From Kiritimatiellota bacterium (GTDB lineage: Bacteria; Verrucomicrobiota; Lentisphaeria; Oligosphaerales; JAADHN01): a stretch of DNA of 32,753 nucleotides. The translations under genes and the position numbers were made by a program. This document shows, piece after piece, positions 1 through 9,800 of this stretch. Position 1 is the first letter of the stretch. The number at the start of each line of letters is the position of its first letter. The notes below the pieces were generated by a model that worked only from the letters and a program-made list of their open reading frames with translations, made no database searches and was not told the DNA's origin. Where the stretch lies: NCBI GenBank assembly GCA_013151865.1, contig JAADHN010000015.1:32026-64778 (forward strand). Reading direction: 5' to 3'.

Positions 1-402
1 GGCCGCCTCCAGGCGCAACGGACGGTGACGATGTCCGGCGCACCCCGGGGGACCGTGTAGGCGACGTGAATGAGCCGAGTCAGGGGGTTCACTCGAAATC
101 GTATTGTCTCGCGCCGGGCATCCGTGGGGTTTCCGGCACAGAACAGTGCCGCGCCCCACGCCGCTGAAATCGTCGGGGACCGCATCGCCGGTCTCCTGCT
201 GTGGGCTTCGTTCGCGTCGCATCCCCGCCGGGGCCGAGGTTGCTGACCCGAATCATGCATGAGCCATCTGCTGCGATGACGCATCTCACACATCATTCAA
301 AACATTGCTGCCGTCCCCCGACCGCGGCGGCGTTTCGACGCAGTCTCGGCCGGCGTTCGACGCAATGACGGGAATCCGCATAAGCTACGCCTGCTCGCGA
401 CG

Positions 403-440
403 GAATTCATGGATTCATTCAGATTATTAAAGATACATGA
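403..440 (+). promoter_or_regulatory. AT-rich island, possible promoter zone for rtcB
   Basis: This is the only clearly AT-rich stretch in the 767 bases before rtcB, and it contains TATTAA at 425-430 and GATACAT at 432-438. I cannot find a -35/-10 pair with 16-18 bp spacing, so this rests on base composition only. The distance of about 330 nt to the rtcB start would imply a long leader. Confidence 0.18.
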
Positions 441-629
441 ACCGCCACCCGAGTCAATTCACGCCCTTCCCGGGAGAACGACGGGGCGCACGGGACGCTC
501 CGGGGGCCGGACGGGCGCCGGAGGAGCCGTGTACGAGTTCGCGGCATTCCGCCGCCGATGCCGCGCCGCAAAACGGCAGGCGATCTTCTGGGACGGGCGG
601 GTTTCGAGTGCTATCTTGACCCCGTCCGC

Positions 630-655
630 AAAGGGTGCGCGGCCGCACGCCCTTT
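630..655 (+). promoter_or_regulatory. Hairpin upstream of rtcB
   Basis: AAAGGG and TGCG at 630-639 pair with CGCA and CCCTTT at 644-655 across a four-base loop, leaving a two-base CG bulge. Four T residues follow at 653-656. It could be a weak terminator of upstream transcription or a leader structure. It lies about 112 nt before the rtcB start. Confidence 0.3.
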
Positions 656-767
656 TCGGCCGGGTCCTATCCGGTGCGGACGACCCCGGACGCGCGGGTG
701 GACGATCGCCCCATGCCGTTCGGAGGTCGGGGGAAAAGACGCGAGATTCCTGCGGGAGACGATCAGC

Positions 768-2225
768 ATGAGCCTGCGAGACGAGTTCAAGCGGGTTTCG
801 TCCACCTGTTGGGAACTCCCTGCCGCGGCTCGACCGGATATGCGGGTATCGGCGCGAATTCATGCCACGGCCGAACTCTTCCGGGAGCTGGACGACGCGG
901 TCTTTCAGCAGCTCTGCAACGTGGCGACCTTGCCGGGCGTGATCGAGCCGGTCGCCTGTATGCCGGACGGGCATTCGGGGTACGGATTTCCCATCGGCGG
1001 GGTGGCAGCGACATCGGTCCCCGACGGGGTCATCTCGCCGGGCGGCATCGGGTTCGACATCAATTGCGGCATGCGCCTGGTCCGTACCAACCTGACCTCG
1101 GCGGAGGTCTTGCCCCGGGTCCGGGAACTCGTCGATCAGCTCTTCAAGGCAGTGCCGTGCGGCGTGGGGCGGTCCGGCGCCTTCAAGCCGGGAGACGACG
1201 ATTTCCACGACTTACTCGAGCAGGGGGCCGGCTGGTGCGTGCGGCATGGTTACGGCTGGGAAGAAGACCTCGAGACCACCGAAGACCGCGGTTGCATGGA
1301 GGCCGCCGACGCCCGCCGTGTGAGCCGGCGCGCCATCGACCGGGGTCGTGCACAAGTGGGGACGCTCGGGTCCGGCAACCATTACCTCGAAATCCAGGTA
1401 ATGGCGCCGGAAAACGTGGCCGCCCCCGACCTCGCCGCCGCATTCGGTCTGACGCTGCCGAACCAGGTGGTGGTCATGTTTCACTGCGGCAGCCGCGGCT
1501 TCGGCCACCAGGTTGCGTCCGACTACCTCCAGCGCTTCCTGGGGGTCATGTCGTCGAAATACCGCATCCGCATTCGAGACCGCGAATTGGCCTGCGTCCC
1601 GTTCGAGTCGCCGGAGGGTCGCGCCTATTACGCCGCCATGGCCTGCGCTGCGAACATGGCGTTTGCCAATCGACAGATCATTCTGCACCGCATCCGCGAT
1701 GTCTTCGCCGATGTTTTCGGGCGTTCCCCTCAAGAACTCGACATGCATCAGATCTACGACGTATCTCACAACACCGCCAAAATCGAGCGGCACGAGGTTC
1801 GGGGGGATTCACGCCTGCTGCTCGTGCACCGAAAAGGCGCGACGCGCGCGTTCCCCCCGGGGCATCCGGAACTGCCGGGACGATTTCAGCAAACCGGACA
1901 GCCGGTAATCGTCGGGGGCAGCATGGAAAGCGGCTCCTACCTGCTCTGCGGCAGTCGTGGCGCCGCGGAGACGTTCTATACCACCGCTCACGGCAGCGGC
2001 CGACGGATGAGTCGCCGGCAGGCCCGACGCCGATTCGACGGACGCCGGCTCCTGCGTCAAATGGCCGACCGCGGCATTCACGTCCGGACCTCCTCGTTCG
2101 CCGGTCTGGCCGAAGAAGCCGGGGCCGCATACAAGGACATCGACGAAGTCGTCCGTGCCGTGGTGGACGGCGGACTCAGCCGGCCGGTGGCCCGTTTCGT
2201 CCCCATCGCCAATATCAAGGGCTGA
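768..2225 (+). CDS. rtcB: RNA-splicing ligase RtcB (3'-phosphate/5'-OH RNA ligase)
   Basis: RtcB joins RNA ends bearing a 2',3'-cyclic phosphate or 3'-phosphate to a 5'-OH end, using GTP and Mn2+, in RNA repair and tRNA splicing. The 485-aa product has the family's metal and catalytic residues: Asp97 and Cys100 in DINCGMR, His205 in GSGNH, His239 in FHCGSRG, His334 in VSHN, and the guanylylated His408 in AHGSGR. Their spacing follows the archaeal-type enzymes rather than the shorter E. coli form. I chose the ATG at 768 because GGGAG sits ten bases upstream and the protein then begins where family homology begins; the open frame continues upstream to 558 without homology. No intein is seen. 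The archease gene follows 166 bp later, a pairing known from many genomes. No rtcA or rtcR is present in the window. Confidence 0.96.
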   Translation: MSLRDEFKRVSSTCWELPAAARPDMRVSARIHATAELFRELDDAVFQQLCNVATLPGVIEPVACMPDGHSGYGFPIGGVAATSVPDGVISPGGIGFDINCGMRLVRTNLTSAEVLPRVRELVDQLFKAVPCGVGRSGAFKPGDDDFHDLLEQGAGWCVRHGYGWEEDLETTEDRGCMEAADARRVSRRAIDRGRAQVGTLGSGNHYLEIQVMAPENVAAPDLAAAFGLTLPNQVVVMFHCGSRGFGHQVASDYLQRFLGVMSSKYRIRIRDRELACVPFESPEGRAYYAAMACAANMAFANRQIILHRIRDVFADVFGRSPQELDMHQIYDVSHNTAKIERHEVRGDSRLLLVHRKGATRAFPPGHPELPGRFQQTGQPVIVGGSMESGSYLLCGSRGAAETFYTTAHGSGRRMSRRQARRRFDGRRLLRQMADRGIHVRTSSFAGLAEEAGAAYKDIDEVVRAVVDGGLSRPVARFVPIANIKG

Positions 2226-2292
2226 TTGAACGAACGTCCGTACCCGCCGGCTCGGAACAATCGCGCCAAGCCTGCCTTGCGGTGCGTCTCAG

Positions 2293-2308
2293 AATTGTCC
2301 GGACAATT
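2293..2308. promoter_or_regulatory. Perfect 16-bp palindrome, candidate operator
   Basis: AATTGTCCGGACAATT is a perfect inverted repeat without a spacer, located 67 nt after the rtcB stop and 83 nt before the archease start. The TTGT...ACAA half-sites resemble operators of FadR-type GntR repressors, but no regulator gene is in the window. It could instead be a small hairpin between the two genes. Confidence 0.4.
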
Positions 2309-2391
2309 TCGAAAGGCGCGTCAGGTGTCTCTTCACGCGGAAGCGACCGGCGGCCGCCGGGCAACGCCCCGGCATCACCGGGAAAGCTATC

Positions 2392-2826
2392 ATGCCCTAC
2401 CGTTTTGTACCGGAAATCACCCGTGCCGACATCGCATTCGAGGCTTGGGCCGAAAGTCCCGAAGAGCTGATTCGATCTGCGGCGGACGCCCTGCTGGCCG
2501 CCATGCTCACCGCTCCCGCACGAGTCCGTGCGCGGTGCCGACGCCGGATTCGAGTCACGGCCGGAGCGTTGGACCTCTTGCTGTACCGCGCCCTTGAAGA
2601 GATTCTCTTCCTGCGAGATGCCGACGGATTGCTCGTTCGCTATCGACGCGTTGAGATCAGACGGACAAAGGAGGAGATCGAAGCGCGTATCGAGGCCGCC
2701 GGCGAACCGGTCGAGGCGTATCGGGGGGAATTCGCCACCGAAATCAAGGCGATTACATTTCACGAGTTGCGCATGGCGCAGGATGCACGAGGTCTGTGGC
2801 GCGCGACGGTCGTGGTGGACGCCTGA
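2392..2826 (+). CDS. Archease, RtcB cofactor
   Basis: Archease speeds RtcB guanylylation and allows multiple turnover. The 144-aa length is normal for the family. The N-terminal pattern ITRADIAFEAWA, with Asp13, corresponds to the conserved HTADIGF-type motif, and the protein ends in VVVDA, with Asp143 matching the second conserved metal-binding acidic residue at the very C-terminus. The region LLYRALEEILFLRD also matches the family core. A cytosolic location is expected. The gene follows rtcB in the same direction with a 166-bp spacer containing a 16-bp palindrome, so it may have its own control in addition to read-through. No strong Shine-Dalgarno sequence is visible. Confidence 0.93.
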   Translation: MPYRFVPEITRADIAFEAWAESPEELIRSAADALLAAMLTAPARVRARCRRRIRVTAGALDLLLYRALEEILFLRDADGLLVRYRRVEIRRTKEEIEARIEAAGEPVEAYRGEFATEIKAITFHELRMAQDARGLWRATVVVDA

Positions 2827-3085
2827 GGAGATGGGCATCGGACTTCACTTTACGGAACAATACGCGGCAGAGGCATCCGTTACTTCTTCGGAACCGCCGC
2901 GTTGGCTTCAGGGGCCGCCGGTCTCGTCCGGCTCAGGTCGACCCCGGCCGATTCCGGCTGGGGCCGGACTGTCCGAAGAGGAAGCCGCGGCCGCCGTTCG
3001 CAGTACAGGGGAAGCGACGACCGCCGCAGCGGAATCGCCCCTGCAACCCGGAAAAGCCCTGGCAAACATCGGGAGGCCTTGAATC

Positions 3086-5122
3086 GTGACGCAACCCCCA
3101 TGTACGGCGCCGCCCGCCCTGGTCGTGGACTCCACACATAGCCCGCACGCCGTAATGCGCGGCGTGCCTTTGGACGCGGTCCGCCTCGGGCCGGACGGAT
3201 TCTGGGGCGAACGCCAAAAACAAACGCTGGATGTGACGGTGCGACGACTCTGGGAATTGCTGGCCGATCCGGAGGCCGGGCATGTCCTGGACAACTTCCG
3301 GATTGCGGCCGGCCTTGAAGACGGTGAGTTCGCCGGAACGTACTGGCAAGACGCCTGGCTCTATAAATGGACCGAGGCGGCCGCGTGCCTCTTTCGGCTC
3401 ACGCGGGACTCGTGGCTGGACGAACGGATGGATGAGGGTATCGAGCTGATCGCGGCTGCCCAGGAGCCGGATGGATATGTGGCCACCCAGATCCGGGCGC
3501 GAGGCTGGCCCCGGTTCCAGAAGCTGAACCACCATGAGGTTTATACCATGGGCCACCTGCTCACCGCCGCCGTGGTCCATCGCCGGATGACCGGAAAAAC
3601 GTCTTTCCTCGATATTGCCGTTCGCGTCGGCGACTTCCTTTGCCGGGCCCTGGGCAAGAGCGTTCCATGTCACTTTGCGCACAACCCTTCCGCCGTTATG
3701 GGCCTGGTGGAACTCTTCCGGGAAACCGGACGGCAAGATTACCTGGAATGCGCCAAACTCATCGTCGACGAACGAGGCGCCCACCCCAAGCCGCGGAACC
3801 CCTGGGAACGCCCGCCCGGTTTCAACGGGACCGACCAAATCCAGGATCGGGTCCCGCTGAGACAGGAAACCGAAGTCGTGGGACACAACGTCTTCTTTAC
3901 CTATTTGTTTGCCGGGGCCGCCGACGTTTTTCTGGAAACGGGCGACACCGAATTGCTCGCGGCCCTGCGCCGATTGTGGAAGGACCTTGTGGGGCGCAAG
4001 ATCAACCTGAACGGCGGGGTCAGCCCCATGGGCGTGGGCTTGTCCATACGCCAGGATCGCGTTGGCGAAGCGGTGGGGGCCGCCTATTTCCTGCCCAATG
4101 CGGACGCCTACAACGAGACCTGCGGCCAAATCGGCAACCTGTTATGGAACTACCGAATGCTCTGCGCTACGGGCGAGGCCCGGTATGCGGACATGATCGA
4201 GCACGAACTCTACAACGGCATTCTCTCCGGGATCGGCCTGGACGGGGAAAGCTGGTGGTACCGAAACCCGCTGCGCCGCCATCAGCCGGGCGAAGCCGGA
4301 CCGGGACTCAATGACCTGCCTCTGCGCGAGAAGCCCGGCAGTCGCCGCACCTGCTGCCCGACCAATGTGCTGCGCACAATCGCCGAAGTGGGCTCCTGGT
4401 TTTACACTCTCTCCGAAGACACTTGCTGGATCCACCTTTACGGCGCCGGCCGGGTCGAACTCGATGTCCCCGGCTCCCGGGCGGCCGGCGACGCCGCCCT
4501 GGTGCTCGAGCAGCACACGGACTATCCCTGGGACGGCGTGGTGGCCGTCGAAGTGCACGCCGCGCCCGAGCAGCCCGTGGCGATCGCTTTGCGTATTCCG
4601 GCCTGGGCTCACCCGGGCGAGGTGCGACTCGCCCTCAATGAAAAAGACGCCGGGACCCCAACGGTCCCGGGCTCGTATGCCGTGCTCCGGCGGCGCTGGT
4701 TCCCCGGGGACATCCTGGAGTTGTCTCTCCCGTTCGGACCACGGCTGGTGCAAGCCCATCCGCGGGCCGAACACCTGCGCAACCAAGTTGCCGTCATGCG
4801 CGGACCGGTGCTCTATTGTCTCGAATCCGTCGACCTGCCTCCGGAATTGGACTGGACCAAGGTCCTCCTGCCGTCGGACGTGCAGTTCGAAGCGGGCACG
4901 ACGCCGGCCTTGCCGGCGCGTTTGCCGGCACTCGAGTGCACGGCCCTGTACCGAGACGAACCGAACTGGGGTGAAGATGAGCTTTATCGAACCGTCTCCG
5001 CTGCACCGTTGCGACCGATTCGGGTCCGCCTGGTTCCGTATTTTTCCTGGGCCAACCGCGGCCCTTCCGCCATGAGCGTTTGGTTGCCGGCGACGTGGCT
5101 TCCCTGTGCCCCACGGCTTTGA
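3086..5122 (+). CDS. GH127-family glycoside hydrolase (beta-L-arabinofuranosidase type)
   Basis: The 678-aa protein matches the DUF1680/GH127 family, which removes beta-L-arabinofuranose from glycoproteins and glycans by a cysteine-nucleophile mechanism. The zinc/cysteine site is complete: Glu344 and Cys346 in YNETCGQ, and Cys423-Cys424 in RRTCCPTN. These equal Glu338, Cys340, Cys417 and the following Cys of Bifidobacterium HypBA1 with a constant shift of six residues. The N-terminal two thirds is the helical barrel (FAGTYWQDAWLYKWTEA and similar helices); the rest is beta-sandwich. Translation probably starts at GTG 3086, with GGGAGG at 3071-3076. There is no signal peptide, so it is probably cytosolic and acts on imported oligosaccharides. 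The family also contains members with other specificities, so the exact sugar is uncertain. Confidence 0.9.
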   Translation: MTQPPCTAPPALVVDSTHSPHAVMRGVPLDAVRLGPDGFWGERQKQTLDVTVRRLWELLADPEAGHVLDNFRIAAGLEDGEFAGTYWQDAWLYKWTEAAACLFRLTRDSWLDERMDEGIELIAAAQEPDGYVATQIRARGWPRFQKLNHHEVYTMGHLLTAAVVHRRMTGKTSFLDIAVRVGDFLCRALGKSVPCHFAHNPSAVMGLVELFRETGRQDYLECAKLIVDERGAHPKPRNPWERPPGFNGTDQIQDRVPLRQETEVVGHNVFFTYLFAGAADVFLETGDTELLAALRRLWKDLVGRKINLNGGVSPMGVGLSIRQDRVGEAVGAAYFLPNADAYNETCGQIGNLLWNYRMLCATGEARYADMIEHELYNGILSGIGLDGESWWYRNPLRRHQPGEAGPGLNDLPLREKPGSRRTCCPTNVLRTIAEVGSWFYTLSEDTCWIHLYGAGRVELDVPGSRAAGDAALVLEQHTDYPWDGVVAVEVHAAPEQPVAIALRIPAWAHPGEVRLALNEKDAGTPTVPGSYAVLRRRWFPGDILELSLPFGPRLVQAHPRAEHLRNQVAVMRGPVLYCLESVDLPPELDWTKVLLPSDVQFEAGTTPALPARLPALECTALYRDEPNWGEDELYRTVSAAPLRPIRVRLVPYFSWANRGPSAMSVWLPATWLPCAPRL

Positions 5123-5149
5123 AAATCCGCCGGACGCCGCCTCCCCGGT

Positions 5150-5197
5150 TCTCGTCCTTTCCTCTGCGGTTTCCGTGCTCTCAGTGGCTTGCCGCAT
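5150..5197. repeat. CTCTGCGGTTTC-type dispersed repeat fragment
   Basis: The spacer after the GH127 gene contains CCTCTGCGGTTTCCGTG followed by CTCAGTGGCTT. Such CTCTGCGG/CTCTGTGGC wording recurs between genes in many PVC-group genomes, to my recollection. Only one copy is visible here, so its repeat nature rests on recall and is uncertain. Confidence 0.25.
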
Positions 5198-5288
5198 TCA
5201 CCGGTCCCGCGAGGAAGGCGGCCGAGCCGGGACGGGATGGATATTGATTCCGTGCCCCGTCGGCGCCTCGTTTGACGGCGTATATTCC

Positions 5289-5307
5289 CAGTCTGCAGGG
5301 CAGACTG
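5289..5307 (+). promoter_or_regulatory. Perfect 8-bp hairpin upstream of the malic enzyme
   Basis: CAGTCTGC (5289-5296) and GCAGACTG (5300-5307) form a perfect stem with loop AGG. It lies 100 nt before the malic enzyme start and directly after a TATATT box at 5281-5286. There is no U-run, so a leader structure or operator is more likely than a terminator. Confidence 0.35.
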
Positions 5308-5406
5308 CCCATTGCGGATATGCGGGCGTCGGCCCCAACCCCTGACGGCGAGCGGCTGAATCGGCCCGGGGCGTGGTGAAGTTCCCGGGACTTTGAAGGA
5401 GAGACC

Positions 5407-6753
5407 ATGCGCGACAAGTCATCCGAGAAGAGTCTCCTGTATCACCGGTCCCCCGTTCCGGGCAAGATCTCGGTCGTCCCGACCAAGCCTTGCGAAACCC
5501 AGGACGAACTTTCCCTGGCCTACACGCCCGGCGTGGCGGTCCCGTGCCTGGAGATCGAGGCCCGCCCCGAGGCGGTATGGGATTACACCGGCAAGGGGAA
5601 CATGGTGGCGGTCGTGAGCGACGGCACGGCCGTGCTGGGCCTGGGCAACATCGGTCCGGAAGCCGGCCTGCCGGTCATGGAGGGTAAGGCGGTCCTCTTC
5701 AAGCGATTCGCCGACATCGATGCGTTCCCGGTTTGCGTGACGAACGTGCACGGCCCCAACGGGCGAACGGACGCCGAAAAACTGATCGAGATCACCGCGG
5801 CCCTCGAACCCACGTTCGGCGGGATCAACCTCGAAGACATCGGCGCCCCGGCCTGTTTCGAGGTGGAAACGGAACTGAAACAACGAATGGGCATTCCGGT
5901 CTTTCACGACGACCAACATGGGACGGCCATCATCTCGCTGGCCGGCGTTCTGAACGCGTTGATAATGGTGGGGAAAAAGATCGAGGACGTCCGGATCGCC
6001 GTGAACGGGGCCGGCGCCGCCGGGATCGCCTGCACCGAATTCTACATTGCCGCCGGTGCACGGCGTGAAAACGTCGTGATCTGCGACTCGCGCGGCGTGA
6101 TTTACCAAGGCCGCGAGGCGGGCATGACCCCCCAAAAAGAAGCTTTGGCCGCCGACACCTCCGCACGCAGCCTGGCCGAGGCCCTCGAAGGCGCCGACGT
6201 TTTCCTCGGCCTTTCCGTGGCCGATTGCGTCACCCCGGAGATGGTCCGGCGCATGGCCCCGAACCCGGTGATCATCGCCATGGCGAACCCGACCCCGGAG
6301 ATCTTCCCGGATGTCGCACTCGAGGCCGGCGCCGCGGTTGTGGGTACGGGCCGGTCGGATTTCCCGAACCAGGTAAACAATGTCCTGGGATTCCCGGGAA
6401 TCTTCCGCGGGGCGCTCGATGTGCGCGCCAACGACATCAATGAAGCCATGAAAACCGCGGCAGCCAAGGCCCTTGCGGAGATCGCACGCGAACCCGTGCC
6501 CGACGGCGTTAAAGAGTTTCTGGCTCGGGCCTACCCCGAAGACGCGGCCCGGGGCATGTTCGACGGCCCCTGTCCCTTGAGCCGGGAGTACGTCATCCCA
6601 AAACCCTTTGACCCCCGAGTCGTGCCCCGGGTCGCCCGCCGCGTGGCCGAAGCCGCCATGGCGACCGGCGTGAGCCGCATCGCCATTGACGATCTCGGCG
6701 CCTATGAGCGCGCCGTTCGCGACCGCATCGAAGCGGTCCGGCAGGGGGCATGA
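5407..6753 (+). CDS. Malic enzyme (oxaloacetate-decarboxylating, NAD(P)-dependent), short form
   Basis: It oxidatively decarboxylates malate to pyruvate and CO2, producing NAD(P)H, in the cytosol. The 448-aa protein carries the family's catalytic tyrosine (Tyr39 in LAYTPGVA), catalytic lysine (Lys94 in MEGKAVLFK), metal ligands in NLEDIGAP (Glu143, Asp144) and FHDDQHGTA (Asp168-169), and the dinucleotide-binding glycine loop GAGAAG at 201-206. It has only the malic enzyme domains and lacks the phosphotransacetylase-like extension of MaeB (about 760 aa). GGAG lies about seven bases before the ATG. It sits alone between two sugar-degradation genes, so it may supply pyruvate or reducing power during glycan growth, or be unrelated. 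Cofactor preference cannot be told by eye. Confidence 0.93.
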   Translation: MRDKSSEKSLLYHRSPVPGKISVVPTKPCETQDELSLAYTPGVAVPCLEIEARPEAVWDYTGKGNMVAVVSDGTAVLGLGNIGPEAGLPVMEGKAVLFKRFADIDAFPVCVTNVHGPNGRTDAEKLIEITAALEPTFGGINLEDIGAPACFEVETELKQRMGIPVFHDDQHGTAIISLAGVLNALIMVGKKIEDVRIAVNGAGAAGIACTEFYIAAGARRENVVICDSRGVIYQGREAGMTPQKEALAADTSARSLAEALEGADVFLGLSVADCVTPEMVRRMAPNPVIIAMANPTPEIFPDVALEAGAAVVGTGRSDFPNQVNNVLGFPGIFRGALDVRANDINEAMKTAAAKALAEIAREPVPDGVKEFLARAYPEDAARGMFDGPCPLSREYVIPKPFDPRVVPRVARRVAEAAMATGVSRIAIDDLGAYERAVRDRIEAVRQGA

Positions 6754-6775
6754 GCCTCCGGGAGGCCCAGACGGC

Positions 6776-6798
6776 GCTCGGGGCACGTTGTCCCGAGC
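6776..6798 (+). terminator. Hairpin after the malic enzyme gene
   Basis: GCTCGGG (6776-6782) pairs perfectly with CCCGAGC (6792-6798), with a further G-T pair inside. It is 23 nt after the stop codon and is followed by TTCGTTCTCG rather than a clean T-run, so termination efficiency is uncertain. Confidence 0.35.
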
Positions 6799-6885
6799 TT
6801 CGTTCTCGTTCCGCGCCGTCCGGCTCCGGCGCACGGCGCGTCCACGACGCCCAACCGTGCGCCGCCCCGGAAGGAGACGAAAATC

Positions 6886-9800
6886 ATGAAAACGACCTGC
6901 CTGGGCCTTGTGTTCTGCGCGACGCTTGCGGCGGCCGCGGCCGAAAAATCCGAGACCGTGGGTAAGCGGCCCTACGAAATGATTTGGGCGCATCGCGACA
7001 AAGACGACAACCCGCCGTTGGTCGATTTCGAAAACCTCGACGGCTGGACAGTGGAAACACGCAACGCCGTGGCGCGCTTCGAACGCAGTCGTGAACAGCA
7101 GATATGGGGCAAGTTCGTAGGCAAACTCACGTATCGTGCCGCCGGCAGCAAACGTCCGTTCGTCCGAGTGCTTCCCCCCGCCCCCATCCCGATCCGAGGT
7201 TCGTTCGACGCAGTGTCCTGCTGGATCTACGGGAACAACTGGGCCTGGGTTCGCGACGCGACTACGCCGCGGGTGTCGGTCAGCCTCGATTTCGCCGACC
7301 CAACCGGTGCGGAGTTCGCCATCCGCTTGGGGGTGGTCCGCTGGAAGGAATGGTTCCTCTGTCACCGCCGACTCACGCCGGAACAGATTGCCCGGGTCGC
7401 GAACGGCGCGGAGTTCCGCGGCATCACCATCGGCAACGGCCTGAACAAACAGGACCGGGTGCTCTACTTCGACAACCTGGCGGTATTCATCGAGAAATTC
7501 CCGCCCCTCAGCTTTGAGCCGCGTCCCAAACGCGGCATCGACATGTTCCCCGGCCAAAGCCCGGGAACGAACACCGGACCGGGACGCCTGCCCTTCCCGA
7601 CCCGACCGGAGACCATCCTCCCGGACAATCTCGCCCGCGACAGCCGAACGACTGCCGTTCGCGACAAAGACGGCGGCGTCCGATTCGAGTACGAAGGATC
7701 GGACGGACGCCTCACCTGGCTGATCACCCCTCGCACCGGAACGTTCGACGACATCCGCGTTCGCTGGCACGGGCGCGGCGGCTGGATTCGCCCCTGTGTA
7801 GGCGGCGGCGTCTTCCCGGCCGACGCGAACGGCAAGCCCGTTGCGCCGGACAAGGCCGAACTCGTGGACGCAAAGCTCGACAGCGGGGTATTCAGATGCC
7901 GCTGGAAACTCACCGCCCCTTCCGGGACCGTGAACGTCACTTGGACGCTCCGGGTCCTGGGCAAAAGCCTGGTTCTGGATCTGGCCGCACCGGGCGGCAA
8001 CGTCTGCGAAGTCCGCTACGGGCGGGCCGTCGGCTTTGCGGCGCCCCGGGCCGTCCCCATACCGTACCTGACCTACGGCCGACCCCGGCCGGGCCTCATC
8101 GTGGCCGGCCGCCCCGAATCGCCCCTGTTTTTTTCCGAGTGGACCGACTGGTACCGCTCGAATGCAAGCGTGCCCTGGGGTGGGTGCGCCGTCACCAAAG
8201 AAGGCGCCGTCTGCAACGGCGGTGTGCGGTACATTCCCCTGACCAACGGCCGCCGGAACGACTGTTTCGAACGCCTGATCTTTACCCTCGCCCCTCGGGT
8301 CGAGGAAGTCTTGCCGAACATCCCGAACCCACAATCGCCCTGGAAAAAGGTCACCGGCACCCGGGTCTGGCGTGCGCACGGAGCGAGCAACCGCGAGAAC
8401 GACGCGGCATTCTGGCGCAAAGTCCACCGTTACGGCATGACCCAGGTGATCGTCACCGACCACGAAACCGGCTGGCGCGACGGCGGCGAAAGTTTCACGT
8501 TCCGGACCCGACCGGCCCCCGGCAAAGGCGGCGACGCGGGCCAGTACAAGTACGCCCGGATCATGCAGGATGAACTCGGGTTCGTATATGGGCCGTACAA
8601 CAACTTCACCGACTTCGCCCCGGTGAACGAATTCTGGAGTTACGACATGATCAGTCGGACCCCGGACAACCAGCTCCAAGGGGCCTGGGCGCGCTGTTAC
8701 GCTCCGAAACCGGCCCGGGCCGTCGAGTACTGCGCCCGCCTCGCCCCGATAATTCAGAAGAAGTTTCACTTCAGTACCGCCTACTGCGACGTCCATACCG
8801 CCGTGGCTCCCTGGAGCCGGGTGGACTACGATCCCCGAGTGCCGGGCGCCGGCACATTCGCGGCGGTCTTTTACGCCTATGGCGAAATCATGCTCCTCCA
8901 GAAAAAGGCTTGGAACGGCCCGGTCTATTCCGAAGGCGGCCATCATTTCCCTTATTGCGGACTGACGGACGGCAATTACGGGCAGGACCAGTCGTACCGA
9001 CTCCCCGAAAACCCGTGGCTGGTGGACTTCGACCTGCGCAAGATGCACCCCCTGTGCTGCAATTTCGGCATGGGCAATCCGGGCATGTTCTATGGCCGGA
9101 ACCATGCCATGGGGACGAAGCGCCGGGAGATCGACGCCTACATCGACCGGTTCCTGGCCGCCACAGTGGCGTTCGGGCACCCGGGGTTCCTGGCCTTCGA
9201 AGGCGGCTATCGCAACGCCTTGCGCAGCTACTTCATGCTCCAGCAGCTTCACAGCCGATATACCCTGGCCGACGCCGCGGACATCCGGTACGCCGACGCC
9301 GGGGGGCAATTGCTTGACTCGAGCGCCGCGCTTGCCCGTGGCGCCTATCGCCGTTCTCAGATCGTCACCCGCTACACCGACGGCACCGTCACGGTCGTCA
9401 ACGGCCACCCCGCCGAAAGACTGAAGGTCCGGATTGACGAACGGCCCCTCGACCTGCCGCCCAACGGCTATGCCGGTTGGACCCGGGACGGCGCCGTCGA
9501 GGTTTTTTCCGGCGACCGAGACGGCACACGTTGTGACTATGTCGTCTCTCCGGCCTACCTTTACGTGGACGGCCGCGGCCGCTTCGTCCGCTTCCCGAAG
9601 GCGGCCGGGGCCGCCGTGGGCATCTGCCGGATATTGCCGGACCGCACCTGGGAGGTCATCCTGTACGACGGCCTCGAATGCGGCTTTGCCGTGGACGCCG
9701 CAACGGCCGTCGCCTTGAACGAGGCCGGGGAGGAGCTGGGGCCGGCCGAACTCCGCCGCGCCCGGGGATTGACGTTCGTCATGCCCGTCAAGGAAGCTTT

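Larger units (their letters stand above)
1..767. other. Upstream region without a convincing gene
   Basis: I see no gene here that I can support. The first 60 bases are open in frame 1 and end in TAG at 58-60, so they could be the tail of a gene entering from the left, but nineteen codons are too few to judge. Short open frames on both strands have no recognisable family, ribosome binding site or consistent codon use. The region holds an imperfect direct repeat (CGGCGTTTCGACGCA at 328-342 and CGGCGTTCGACGCA at 351-364), an AT-rich island near 403-440 and a hairpin at 630-655. It probably serves as the control region of rtcB. Confidence 0.5.

Noticed and set aside
1-171. Tail of an upstream gene in frame 3 (open to about 171) or frame 1 (to TAG at 58-60)
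   Set aside because: Neither frame has recognisable residues or context, and too little sequence is present to decide.
2831-3082. A possible 83-aa gene between archease and GH127
   Set aside because: GAGGAG directly abuts the ATG with no spacing, the residues are low-complexity (Ala/Glu/Pro-rich) and no family is recognised.
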